Source: Pseudomonadota bacterium (GTDB lineage Bacteria > Pseudomonadota > Gammaproteobacteria > Steroidobacterales > Steroidobacteraceae). Taken from it: a DNA stretch of 36,905 nucleotides. The notes beneath the pieces were generated by a model. That model was not told the origin of the DNA, made no database searches, and worked only from the letters and a program-made list of their open reading frames with translations. The stretch is from positions 1 to 36,905 of the forward strand of contig JAFAGC010000127.1 of NCBI GenBank assembly GCA_023423065.1, read 5' to 3'. Shown piece by piece: positions 8,556-16,009 of the stretch. Both the position numbers and the translations under genes were made by a program. Each line of letters starts with the position of its first letter. Positions within the stretch are counted from its first letter, which is position 1.

Positions 8556-9059
8556 ATGCCAAAACTGACTCATCTCGATGCCGCGAACCGTCCGACCATG
8601 GTGGACGTGGGCGCGAAGAACGCGACGTTGCGCGAGGCGAGCGCCGAAGCCGTCGTCAAACTGCCGCGGCCCGTCGCGCGCGCACTCGCGGCCGCGGGCC
8701 ATCGCACGAAGAAGGGACCCGTATTCGACACCGCCATCGTCGCGGGCGTCATGGCGGCGAAACGCACGCACGAGCTGATCCCGTTCTGTCACCCGCTCGC
8801 GCTCGAGCGCTGCGTCGTCGACATCGCGAATCGCGCGAGTGGGATCCACATCGTCTGCACGGTCGCCGTCCATCACAAGACCGGCGTCGAGATGGAGGCG
8901 CTGGTGGGCGCGACCGCGGCCGCGCTGACCATCTACGACATGTGCAAGGCGCTGTCGCACGACATCGAGATCGGCCCGGTGCGACTGCTGGAGAAGTCCG
9001 GCGGCAAACGCGATTTCTCGCGCAAGGGACGCGCGCGCACGGCGCGTAAACACAAGTGA
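8556..9059 (+). CDS. moaC: Cyclic pyranopterin monophosphate synthase MoaC
   Basis: Second enzyme of the pathway: rearranges the MoaA product to cyclic pyranopterin monophosphate. 167 aa, the usual length. Family signatures are LTHLDAANRPTMVDVGAK, KKGPVFDTAIVAGVMAAK, the active-site stretch THELIPFCHPLALE, VHHKTGVEMEALVGATAAAL and TIYDMCKAL, then LLEKSGGKRDF. The start matches that of E. coli MoaC, although no ribosome binding site is present because a palindrome ends 2 nt upstream. Its stop overlaps the GTG of the mobA-moaD fusion by 4 bp. Confidence 0.96.
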   Translation: MPKLTHLDAANRPTMVDVGAKNATLREASAEAVVKLPRPVARALAAAGHRTKKGPVFDTAIVAGVMAAKRTHELIPFCHPLALERCVVDIANRASGIHIVCTVAVHHKTGVEMEALVGATAAALTIYDMCKALSHDIEIGPVRLLEKSGGKRDFSRKGRARTARKHK

Positions 9060-9916
9060 GCACGCCGATCTACGGACTCGTGCTCGCCGGCGGCCGCAGC
9101 ACGCGCATGCGCCGCGACAAGGCGGCGATCGAATACCGCCCCGGCGAGACCCAGCTCGACGCGGCGATGAAGCTGCTCGAAGGCCGCGTCGCGCGCGCCT
9201 TCGTGTCCGTCCGCGCCGACCAGGCCGGGGATCCCGTCCGCGCGCGCTACGCGCGTCTCGTCGATCGCGGCCCGGTCGAGGGCCCCATCGCGGGCATCGC
9301 CACCGCGCTCGAAGAACATCCCGACGTTGCCTGGCTGGTGCTCGCGTGCGACCTGCCGTTTCTCGACGCGCGCACGCTGGATACGCTGCTGGCCGCGCGC
9401 GACCCAGCCCACGAGGCGGTCGCGTTCCGCTCGGCCCACGACGGCCTGCCCGAGCCCCTGTGTGCCCTCTACGAACCGCATGCCCGCGAAGCGCTCGCGA
9501 AGTTTCTCGCGACGAATCGCAACTGCCCGCGCAAGTTCCTGATCGGCGCCCGCACCCGCCTGCTCGACCAGCCGAACCCGCGCGCGCTCGACAACGTGAA
9601 CACCGTGGACGAGTATGGAGCGGCCATGAATTCGCTCACCGAAGGAACAGGGCTCACCGAAGGAACGGCGCCCGAGCGCGAAATCCGCGTGCAGTACTAC
9701 GCCCTGCTGCGCGAACAGGCCGGCCGCAGCTCCGAAGCCGTGGTCACGCGCGCGCGCACGCCCCGTGAGCTGTACGCGGAGCTGGCCGCGCGCCATGCGT
9801 TCACGCTGCCGCCCGAAATGCTGCGCGTCGCGGTCAACGCCGAATTCGGCGAATGGTCGCAGCCGCTCGCGCCGGGCGACGCGGTCGTCTTCATTCCACC
9901 AGTGGCCGGCGGATGA
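9056..9916 (+). CDS. MobA-MoaD fusion: molybdenum cofactor guanylyltransferase plus molybdopterin synthase small subunit
   Basis: 286 aa with two domains. Residues 1-190 are a MobA-like nucleotidyltransferase: LVLAGGRSTRMRRDKA loop, DRGPVEGPIAGI, LACDLPFLD and DNVNTVDEY. The loop has Arg where many MobA proteins have Gly (RMRRDK for RMGxDK). Residues about 207-286 are a MoaD ubiquitin-like domain (IRVQYYALLREQAGRSSEAV, then AVNAEFGEW, LAPGDAVVFIPPVAGG) ending in the free Gly-Gly that is adenylated and thiocarboxylated. The linker (191-206) contains a duplicated LTEGTG. Starting GTG overlaps the moaC stop; its stop overlaps the next ATG. An in-frame ATG at 9626 could give free MoaD. Guanylation and sulfur transfer are separate pathway steps, so the fusion is notable. 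Confidence 0.9.
   Translation: MSTPIYGLVLAGGRSTRMRRDKAAIEYRPGETQLDAAMKLLEGRVARAFVSVRADQAGDPVRARYARLVDRGPVEGPIAGIATALEEHPDVAWLVLACDLPFLDARTLDTLLAARDPAHEAVAFRSAHDGLPEPLCALYEPHAREALAKFLATNRNCPRKFLIGARTRLLDQPNPRALDNVNTVDEYGAAMNSLTEGTGLTEGTAPEREIRVQYYALLREQAGRSSEAVVTRARTPRELYAELAARHAFTLPPEMLRVAVNAEFGEWSQPLAPGDAVVFIPPVAGG
9634..9668 (+). repeat. 18-bp tandem duplication in the MobA-MoaD linker
   Basis: The 17-mer at 9634-9650 recurs at 9652-9668 with one base changed (period 18). In frame it encodes LTEGTG followed by LTEGTA. It sits exactly in the linker between the two domains, suggesting the linker was lengthened by slippage after the fusion. Confidence 0.85.
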
Positions 9917-11472
9917 ACGCGCCGTTCCGGTTCAGCACCACGCCGCTCGATACCGCGGCGCTGCAGCGCGAGTTGCGCGACGACTCATGCGGCGGTTTCG
10001 CCGCGTTCGAAGGCTGGGTGCGCAATCACAACGAAGGGCACGCGGTCACGCGCCTCGAATACGAGGCATTCGCCGAGCTCGCCGAGAAGGAAGGCGCGCG
10101 CATCGTCGCGCAGGCGATCGAGCGCTTCGGCGTGACCCGCGCGACCTGCGTGCACCGCGTCGGCTCGCTCGCGATCGGCGATGTCGCCGTGTGGGTGGGC
10201 GCGAGCGCGGCGCATCGCGACGAGGCATTCCGCGCCTGCCGCTACATCATAGACGAGGTCAAGCACCGCGTCCCGATCTGGAAGAAGGAGCACTACGTCA
10301 ACGGCGATTCGGGATGGGTGAATTGCGAGCGATGCGCCAGCCATGCGCACGATCATGAACATGGACATGATCATGCTCATCACCACGCGCCCGCCCCCGC
10401 ACCTGACTACTCGCGCCAGATCGCGCTGCGCGAGGTCGGCGATGCGGGCCAGGCGCGGCTGCGCAATGCCTCGGTGCTCGTCATCGGCGCCGGCGGGCTC
10501 GGCGTGCCCGTGCTGCAATACCTGGCGGGCGCCGGCATCGGCCGCCTCGGCATCGTCGACAGCGACCGGCTCGAGCCGTCCAACCTGCATCGCCAGACCT
10601 GGTACGCGCTCGCCGACTGCGGCCGCGAGAAATCGACGCTCGCGGCCGAGCGCGTGCGCGCGCTCAATCCCGAGGTGCGCGTGGAGCCGCATTCGCTGCG
10701 CCTGGACGCGGGCAATGCAGCGCGAATCTCGGCCGACTACGACCTCGTCCTCGATTGCAGCGACAACTTCACCACGAAGTTCCTGCTCAACGACCTGGCG
10801 CTGCGCCGTGGAAAGCCGGTGCTGTTCGCGAGCGTCTATCAATACGAGGGCCAGCTGCAGTGGGTGCGCGGCGACCAGGCTTCCGCGTGCCTGCGTTGCG
10901 TATGGCCGGAGGCCACGCGCGACGGGCTGGTCGGCAACTGCGCCGAGGCCGGCGTGCTCGGTCCCGTGCCGGGCGTATTCGGCAGTCTCCAGGCGCTCGA
11001 GGCGCTCAAACACTTGTTAGGCCTGCCCGGCCTCGGCGCCGACGAGGTGCTGATCCTCGATCTCGTGACCTTGAGCACGCACCGGATCCGCGCGCGCCGC
11101 TCCGCCGACTGCCGCGCGCACGCGCGGGCCCTCGCGCCGCAAGTCGAGGCGGCCGCTTCGCCCGCGCAAGCCGACCCGCTGGAAGTGGAATTCGACACAC
11201 TCGACGCGGCGCAACGCGCGGGCTACACGCTGGTCGACGTACGCGATGCGCGCGAGCTCGCGCTCGAACCGCTGCCGGCCGAGCCTTTCCTGCACCTGCC
11301 GATGACCAGACTGCTGGCGAGCGCCTCGAACCTGGATCTCGGCGCGCGGTACCTCATGGTGTGCGCCACCGGCCGGCGCAGCGGCGCCGCCGCCGACCTG
11401 CTGCGATCGCAGGGCTTCCGCGACTGCCGTTCCCTGCGCGGCGGCCTCAAGGGCCTCAAGTCCTCCGCTTGA
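9913..11472 (+). CDS. MoaE-MoeB-rhodanese triple fusion (molybdopterin synthase large subunit, E1-like activating enzyme, sulfurtransferase)
   Basis: 519 aa. Residues 1-136 are MoaE: FAAFEGWVRNHNEG, LEYEAFAELAE, HRVGSLAIGDVAVWVG, AAHRDEAF and the catalytic-Lys segment VKHRVPIWKKEHY. Then C138-x-x-C141 and nine His within residues 144-158. Residues about 165-405 are MoeB-like: GAGGLG at 192-197, DSDRLEPSNLHRQ, LDCSDNFTTK, CLRC at 326-329 and NCAEAGVLGPVPG with Cys343. The usual second zinc CxxC is replaced by C400-R-A-H403. Residues about 415-519 are a rhodanese with active Cys484 in CATGRRS. MoeB activates MoaD, the rhodanese could donate sulfur (as in eukaryotic MOCS3), and MoaE uses the thiocarboxylated MoaD. 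ATG 9913 overlaps the previous stop. Domain calls are firm; the joint mechanism is inferred. Confidence 0.93.
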   Translation: MNAPFRFSTTPLDTAALQRELRDDSCGGFAAFEGWVRNHNEGHAVTRLEYEAFAELAEKEGARIVAQAIERFGVTRATCVHRVGSLAIGDVAVWVGASAAHRDEAFRACRYIIDEVKHRVPIWKKEHYVNGDSGWVNCERCASHAHDHEHGHDHAHHHAPAPAPDYSRQIALREVGDAGQARLRNASVLVIGAGGLGVPVLQYLAGAGIGRLGIVDSDRLEPSNLHRQTWYALADCGREKSTLAAERVRALNPEVRVEPHSLRLDAGNAARISADYDLVLDCSDNFTTKFLLNDLALRRGKPVLFASVYQYEGQLQWVRGDQASACLRCVWPEATRDGLVGNCAEAGVLGPVPGVFGSLQALEALKHLLGLPGLGADEVLILDLVTLSTHRIRARRSADCRAHARALAPQVEAAASPAQADPLEVEFDTLDAAQRAGYTLVDVRDARELALEPLPAEPFLHLPMTRLLASASNLDLGARYLMVCATGRRSGAAADLLRSQGFRDCRSLRGGLKGLKSSA

Positions 11473-12395
11473 ATCGCCCGGGCCGCGTCATCCTGGCGAT
11501 GCTGGCGTTGCTCGCGGCGATGCCCGCCTGCGCCACCTCACTACTCGACTACGCGCGCGAACGCCAGCAGGAGCGCGACCGTCGCGAGCGACCCGCGGCC
11601 GACACCTCCGGTCTGCGCGAAGCGATCCACGAACTCGAGCGCGCCAATCCACCGCCGGATGCGGAGTGCGCGTCGAGCATCGGCGCCGCCCGGTTTTCGA
11701 AATTGCACGCCGCCGTGGGTGTCGAGCGCAGCCTGCTCGGCGACTTCGCGGGCGCCGCGCGCGACTACCGCCGCGCCCACGCTTGCCGGCCGCGCGACGC
11801 CGACGTGCTCGCGGCGCTCGCGGGCGCACTGTTCGACGCGCGCTCTTATGCGGATGCGCGCGTTGCCGTCAACGCCGCGCTCGCGATCGACCCGCGCGCG
11901 GTGAACACGAATCGCCTCGCGGGCAACCTCGATTACGTCGACGAGCGCTGGGCCGACGCGGTCGCGCGTTTCCGATACGTGGCCTCGAGCGATCCCGATC
12001 GCAACCAGGCCGGGTACGGCCAGCTGATGTACTACCTCGCGCAGATGCGCGCCGGTGTGAAGGATCCGCAGTTCGTCACGCGCACGCCCGGCGACGGATG
12101 GCCACAGCCCTTGTTGCTGTACCTGCGCGACGAATACACCGAGGACGAGCTCGTGTACCAGGTGAAGCGCGGCGACGACGAGGACAACTCGCAGCCGAAC
12201 ACCAGCACCGACGAGCGGCTCTGCGAGGCGCTGTTCTACGTCGGCGAAGCGCACTGGGCGCGCGGCGAGCCGCAGCTCGCGCGCGACTACTTCACCGCGC
12301 TCGTGAACATCAAGGTGCTCTACTTCCTCGAACACGGCCTCGCGCTCGCGGAAATCGCGAAGCTGCGAAAAATGGGGACATTCCCCGATTCCTAG
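11469..12395 (+). CDS. Exported TPR-like protein at the end of the molybdenum cofactor operon
   Basis: 308 aa from the TTG at 11469, which overlaps the previous stop in a TTGA arrangement like the other joints of this operon. This start gives a complete signal peptide (MNRPGRVILAMLALLAAMPA, then CATS). A later ATG at 11499 would cut it short. The mature part contains helical repeats of TPR type (LLGDFAGAARDYRRAHACRP; ARVAVNAALAIDPRAVNT; WADAVARFRYVASSDP; ARDYFTALVNIKV). I do not recognise a specific family. The last residues (MGTFPDS) and the TAG stop are read from a repeat, so the original C-terminus was probably different. Coupling to cofactor genes suggests but does not prove a related role. 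Confidence 0.78.
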   Translation: MNRPGRVILAMLALLAAMPACATSLLDYARERQQERDRRERPAADTSGLREAIHELERANPPPDAECASSIGAARFSKLHAAVGVERSLLGDFAGAARDYRRAHACRPRDADVLAALAGALFDARSYADARVAVNAALAIDPRAVNTNRLAGNLDYVDERWADAVARFRYVASSDPDRNQAGYGQLMYYLAQMRAGVKDPQFVTRTPGDGWPQPLLLYLRDEYTEDELVYQVKRGDDEDNSQPNTSTDERLCEALFYVGEAHWARGEPQLARDYFTALVNIKVLYFLEHGLALAEIAKLRKMGTFPDS

Positions 12396-12412
12396 CAAAA
12401 GGGGACAGACCT
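12372..12412 (+). repeat. GGGGACATTC/GGGGACAGACCT repeat at the 3' end of the TPR gene
   Basis: ATGGGGACATTC at 12372-12383 is followed by CCTAG (the gene's stop is 12393-12395) and GGGGACAGACCT at 12401-12412. The same modules occur at 13438-13461 (minus) and 24541-24674 (both strands). Here the repeat encodes the final MGTFPDS. Confidence 0.85.
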
Positions 12413-12504
12413 GGGTCGGGGCGCGAGCGTCTAGGTCCTAGGTCGCATGTCTCGGCCCGCGCGATTCCCCATAGCATTCCGCACTTCCACTCGCGGAGTC
12501 GGCG

Positions 12505-13389
12505 TTGCGCCTGTCGAAGTCACTGTCGGCGCTCGGTGGGGTCCTGCGAACCGCTTGGCACGAGTACGAGCAGGACTACGCGCGCTACTTCGCAAACGCG
12601 ATCGTCTACTACGCGCTCATCTCGATGGTGCCGCTTGTGCTGCTTCTGCTGGCGGCGCTCGGGCTCTTCCTGCGCCTGTCGAACCTGGCCGCCGAAACGG
12701 CCCAGAGTGTGCTCGATGGAGTGGAGCAGGCATTCGGCGCGCCATTGCGCGACACGATCGCCGGGCTCCTGGAGCAGCTCGAACAGGAGTCGACGCTCGC
12801 TTCGGTGATCAGCTTGGCAGGACTGTTGCTCGCCGCGTCGCTGCTGTTCCACCACCTGCGCATCACGTTCCGCGCGATCTACGGAAAGAAGCCTCCACTG
12901 GCCTCGGGCACGCTGCGGACCGCGATGCTCGAGACGCTGGTCGAGCGGGCCATTGGATTCACGATGGTGCTGGCGGGTGCGCCGATGCTGCTTGCGCTGC
13001 TGCTGGTACTGGGCATCGTTCACTGGTTGGGCGGGCTTTTCCGAGGCGTGCCCGTCATCGGCGATGTCATGGACTGGGTACCCGAGCTGATGCTGGGGGT
13101 GCTATTCGTCCCCGTCATGTTCGGCGTTCTGCTCAAGGTCCTGCCGCCGGTGAAGATGCGATGGCGCGACGTTCGCCTGGCGACGGCGCTGTGCACGTTC
13201 GGCTGGTTATCGGGCGCTGAAATCCTGACGCTCTACTTCGCGCGCTTCGGCGCCAGCATGAACACCTACGGCGCGCTGGGCGCCGTGCTGATCGTGATGC
13301 TGTGGATGAAGTTCGTCAGCCAGATGCTGTTTTTCGGCGCCGAGCTGTGCAAGGTGATTTCGGCTCCCGGCAGGCAAGACGAACTCTGA
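12505..13389 (+). CDS. YihY/BrkB-family inner-membrane protein
   Basis: 294 aa integral membrane protein of the YihY/virulence factor BrkB family. Family features are the N-terminal amphipathic region (AWHEYEQDYARYFANAIVYY), a long first membrane helix (ALISMVPLVLLLLAALGLFL), a middle helix cluster around LFHHLRITFRAIYG, and the C-terminal block NTYGALGAVLIVMLWMKFVS followed by ELCKVI. About six membrane segments are visible. It was historically called ribonuclease BN, but that assignment is considered wrong; the function is not established. The start is TTG with CGGAG about 9 nt upstream. It is flanked on both sides by copies of the palindromic repeat family. Confidence 0.88.
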   Translation: MRLSKSLSALGGVLRTAWHEYEQDYARYFANAIVYYALISMVPLVLLLLAALGLFLRLSNLAAETAQSVLDGVEQAFGAPLRDTIAGLLEQLEQESTLASVISLAGLLLAASLLFHHLRITFRAIYGKKPPLASGTLRTAMLETLVERAIGFTMVLAGAPMLLALLLVLGIVHWLGGLFRGVPVIGDVMDWVPELMLGVLFVPVMFGVLLKVLPPVKMRWRDVRLATALCTFGWLSGAEILTLYFARFGASMNTYGALGAVLIVMLWMKFVSQMLFFGAELCKVISAPGRQDEL

Positions 13390-13437
13390 GACCTGACCGA
13401 CCCACCCAACACACCTCGTGGAGGCGCCGGACTCCAA

Positions 13438-13461
13438 CTAGGAAACGGAGAATGTCCCCAT
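13438..13461 (-). repeat. GGGGACATTC repeat at the 3' end of proA
   Basis: Read on the minus strand: ATGGGGACATTC, then TCCGTTTCCTAG. The proA stop TAA runs directly into it (TAATGGGGAC). The GGGGACAGACCT half is not recognisable, so this copy is truncated. Confidence 0.8.
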
Positions 13462-14753
13462 TAACCCGGGCGGAGCTGGCCGGTGCCGCGAACGACGTAC
13501 TTGTATGACGTGAGCTGCTCGACGCCGACCGGCCCGCGCGCGTGGAAACGGTCGGTCGAGATGCCGATCTCCGCTCCCATGCCGAACTCGCCGCCGTCGG
13601 CGAATTGCGTCGAGGCATTGTGCAGCACGATCGCGCTATCTACCCTGTCGAGGAAACGCTGCGCGGTGGCCGCGTTCGACGTGACGATGCTCTCGGTATG
13701 CGCCGAACCGTATTTCGCGATGTGCGCGATGGCGGCATCGACACCGTCGACCACGCGCGCCGAGATGATCGCGTCGAGGTACTCCGTGGACCAATCCTGT
13801 TCGGTGGCGGTCTTGACGCGCGGGTCGATCTTCCGCACGGCGGCGTCGCCACGCACCTCGCAACCCGCGTCCAGCAGCTCCTTCACGATGGGCGCGAGCA
13901 GCCGGTCGGCCCCGGCGGCGTCGACCAGCAAGGTTTCCGCGGCGCCGCAGATGCCGGTGCGACGCAACTTGGCGTTCTTCACGATCGCGCGCGCCATGTC
14001 GAGATCCGCATCGCGATCGACGTACACGTGGCAGATGCCTTCGAGGTGGCCGATGACGGGCACACGCGCCTCGCTCTGCACGCGCGCGACGAGGCTCTTC
14101 CCGCCGCGCGGCACGACCACGTCGATGTAATCCGTCATCGACGACAGCAGGTAACCCACCGCGGCGCGATCCGTGGTCGGAACGAGCTGGATGCTGCCCG
14201 CGGGCAGGCCGGCCGCCTGCAGTCCCGCGACGAGGCACGCATGGATCGCGCGGCTCGAAAACACGCTTTCGGAGCCCCCGCGCAGGATGGCCGCGTTGCC
14301 CGACTTCAGGCACAGCGCGCCCGCGTCGCAGGTCACGTTGGGACGGCTCTCGTAGATGATGCCGACCACGCCGAGCGGCACGCGCACGCGCGCGATGTCG
14401 AGTCCGTTGGGCCGCTTCCAGCGCGCGATCTCGGCGCCGATCGGATCCGGCAGCGCCGCGATCTCCTCCACACCCTTCGCCATCGCCTCGACGCGTTTCG
14501 CATCGAGCGCCAGCCGGTCGAGCATCGCGCCGGAAGTGCCCTTGGCGCGCGCCGCCTCCAGGTCGCGCGCATTCGCGGCCAGCAGTTCCGGCACGCTGGC
14601 GCGGATCGCGGCGGCGATCTTCGCGAGCGCGAGATTCTTGGTCTCCGTGCTCGCCAGGGCGAGCGCGGCGGCGGCGGCGACGGCCTCGCGGCCGAGGCCC
14701 TCCATCACTTTCGCGATGTCGGAGGCGGGGGTCTGTTCGGCGGCGGCATTCAT
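13461..14753 (-). CDS. proA: Glutamate-5-semialdehyde dehydrogenase (gamma-glutamyl phosphate reductase)
   Basis: Second enzyme of proline synthesis: NADPH-dependent reduction of gamma-glutamyl phosphate to glutamate 5-semialdehyde. 430 aa, close to the usual 417. Family segments are LGVVGIIYESRPNVTCDAGA, LKSGNAAILRGGSE, LVPTTDRAAVGYLL, IDVVVPRGGKSLV, CHVYVDRDAD, the catalytic-Cys region RRTGICGAAETLLVD, and HTESIVTSNAATAQRFL. The C-terminus RFHARGPVGVEQLTSYKYV plus a short tail is normal. It is 15 bp downstream of proB on the same strand, forming a proBA operon. The stop codon adjoins a repeat. Confidence 0.97.
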   Translation of the reverse strand: MNAAAEQTPASDIAKVMEGLGREAVAAAAALALASTETKNLALAKIAAAIRASVPELLAANARDLEAARAKGTSGAMLDRLALDAKRVEAMAKGVEEIAALPDPIGAEIARWKRPNGLDIARVRVPLGVVGIIYESRPNVTCDAGALCLKSGNAAILRGGSESVFSSRAIHACLVAGLQAAGLPAGSIQLVPTTDRAAVGYLLSSMTDYIDVVVPRGGKSLVARVQSEARVPVIGHLEGICHVYVDRDADLDMARAIVKNAKLRRTGICGAAETLLVDAAGADRLLAPIVKELLDAGCEVRGDAAVRKIDPRVKTATEQDWSTEYLDAIISARVVDGVDAAIAHIAKYGSAHTESIVTSNAATAQRFLDRVDSAIVLHNASTQFADGGEFGMGAEIGISTDRFHARGPVGVEQLTSYKYVVRGTGQLRPG

Positions 14754-14768
14754 GGGGTCACTCTAACA

Positions 14769-15914
14769 TCACGCCGTCGAGCCGGCGTCCACGCGCAGGA
14801 TCACGAGGTTGTCCCGATGGATCATCTCGGCGCGCCCGCGAAAGCCCACCAGCGCCTCGATGTCGGCGCTGCGCTTGCCGCGGATCCGGGTGGCCTCCTT
14901 GTCGTTATAGGCGGCCATGCCGCGCGCGATCTCGACCCCCTCGGGATCGAGGACGCTCACCGTGTCGCCGCGCGCGAAACGCCCATGCACCGCCGTGACG
15001 CCCGCCGGCAGCAGGCTCTTGCCCGAGCGCAGCGCCTGCACCGCACCGGCATCGATCGTGATCGAGCCGTTCGGGCGCAGGGCGCCGGCGATCCATTGTT
15101 TGCGCGCGTTCTCCGGATTCGACGCGGGCAGGAACCAGCTGCAGTCCGCCCCTTCCTCCAGCCGGCTTACGGGATGCAGCGGCGCGCCGGCGGCGATCGC
15201 CATGGCGCAGCCCGCGTTGGTCGCGATCTTCGCGGCGGCGATCTTGGTCGCCATTCCGCCGGATCCCACGGCGGATGCCGAGCCACCGCCCATTGCCTCG
15301 ATTTCGGGCGTGATCTCGCGGATCTCGCGGATGAGCCGCGCGCCCGCGTCGAGGTTCGGATCCGCGGTGTACAGGCCGGAGACGTCCGACAGCAGCAGCA
15401 GGCAATCCGCGCTCGTCATCTGTGCGACACGGGCCGCGAGGCGATCGTTGTCCCCGTAGCGGATTTCGGTCGTCGCCACGGTGTCGTTCTCGTTGATGAC
15501 CGGCAGTGTCCCGAGTTCTATCAGCTGCGACAACGTGGCGCGCGCGTTGAGATAACGTCGGCGGCGTTCGCTGTCTTCGAGTGTCAACAGAATCTGGCCC
15601 ACCGTCACGCCGGCCGCGCCGAACAACTCCTTATAGATGTGTGCCAGTGAAATCTGACCCACGGCGGCGGCGGCCTGGCTCTCCTCGAGCCTGAGCACTC
15701 CCGGTGCAAGCTTCAGCTCGCGACGTCCGAGCGCGATGGCACCGGAGGACACGAGCACGACTTCCTGCCCGCGCGCGCGCAGGCGCAGCAGGTCCTCCAC
15801 GAGGGTTTCCAGCCAGGTTCGATTGACCTGCCCCGTGGAGGAATCCACGAGCAGGGCCGATCCGACCTTGACCACGATGCGGCGCGCACGAGTTAGAGGC
15901 GTTGAGGTATTCAT
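14769..15914 (-). CDS. proB: Glutamate 5-kinase
   Basis: First enzyme of proline synthesis: phosphorylates glutamate to gamma-glutamyl phosphate; classically feedback-inhibited by proline. The frame is open further upstream, but ATG 15914 (MNTSTPLTRARRIVVKVGSA) gives 381 aa and begins at the normal distance before the kinase motif VVKVGSALLVD. Other signatures are VLVSSGAIALGRREL, LPVINENDTVATTEIRYGDN, LLLLSDVSGLYTADP and GSGGMATKIAAAKIA. The last 100 or so residues (RGDTVSVLDPEGVEIARGMA) are the C-terminal PUA domain. No ribosome binding site is obvious. The gene is divergent from the acidic protein gene, about 95 bp away. Confidence 0.96.
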   Translation of the reverse strand: MNTSTPLTRARRIVVKVGSALLVDSSTGQVNRTWLETLVEDLLRLRARGQEVVLVSSGAIALGRRELKLAPGVLRLEESQAAAAVGQISLAHIYKELFGAAGVTVGQILLTLEDSERRRRYLNARATLSQLIELGTLPVINENDTVATTEIRYGDNDRLAARVAQMTSADCLLLLSDVSGLYTADPNLDAGARLIREIREITPEIEAMGGGSASAVGSGGMATKIAAAKIATNAGCAMAIAAGAPLHPVSRLEEGADCSWFLPASNPENARKQWIAGALRPNGSITIDAGAVQALRSGKSLLPAGVTAVHGRFARGDTVSVLDPEGVEIARGMAAYNDKEATRIRGKRSADIEALVGFRGRAEMIHRDNLVILRVDAGSTA

Positions 15915-15945
15915 GAAAGGCTGGAATCTTACGCAATACGGCCCG

Positions 15946-15974
15946 TTGCCGCATTCGCAGGCAGCCCCTACACT
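15946..15974 (+). promoter_or_regulatory. Candidate sigma-70 promoter for the acidic protein gene
   Basis: TTGCCG (15946-15951) and TACACT (15969-15974) are separated by 17 bp. The GTG start at 16010 is 35 nt downstream of the -10. It lies in the gap divergent from proB. Confidence 0.5.
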
Positions 15975-16009
15975 CTGGCCCCCCACCTTCGAAGTCCAGG
16001 CTTTAGTTT

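Noticed and set aside
13542..15650. 702-codon open frame on the plus strand opposite proA and proB
   Set aside because: It is antisense to two unmistakable genes; the translation is Arg/His/Asp-rich and low in motifs, as expected for a high-GC shadow frame.
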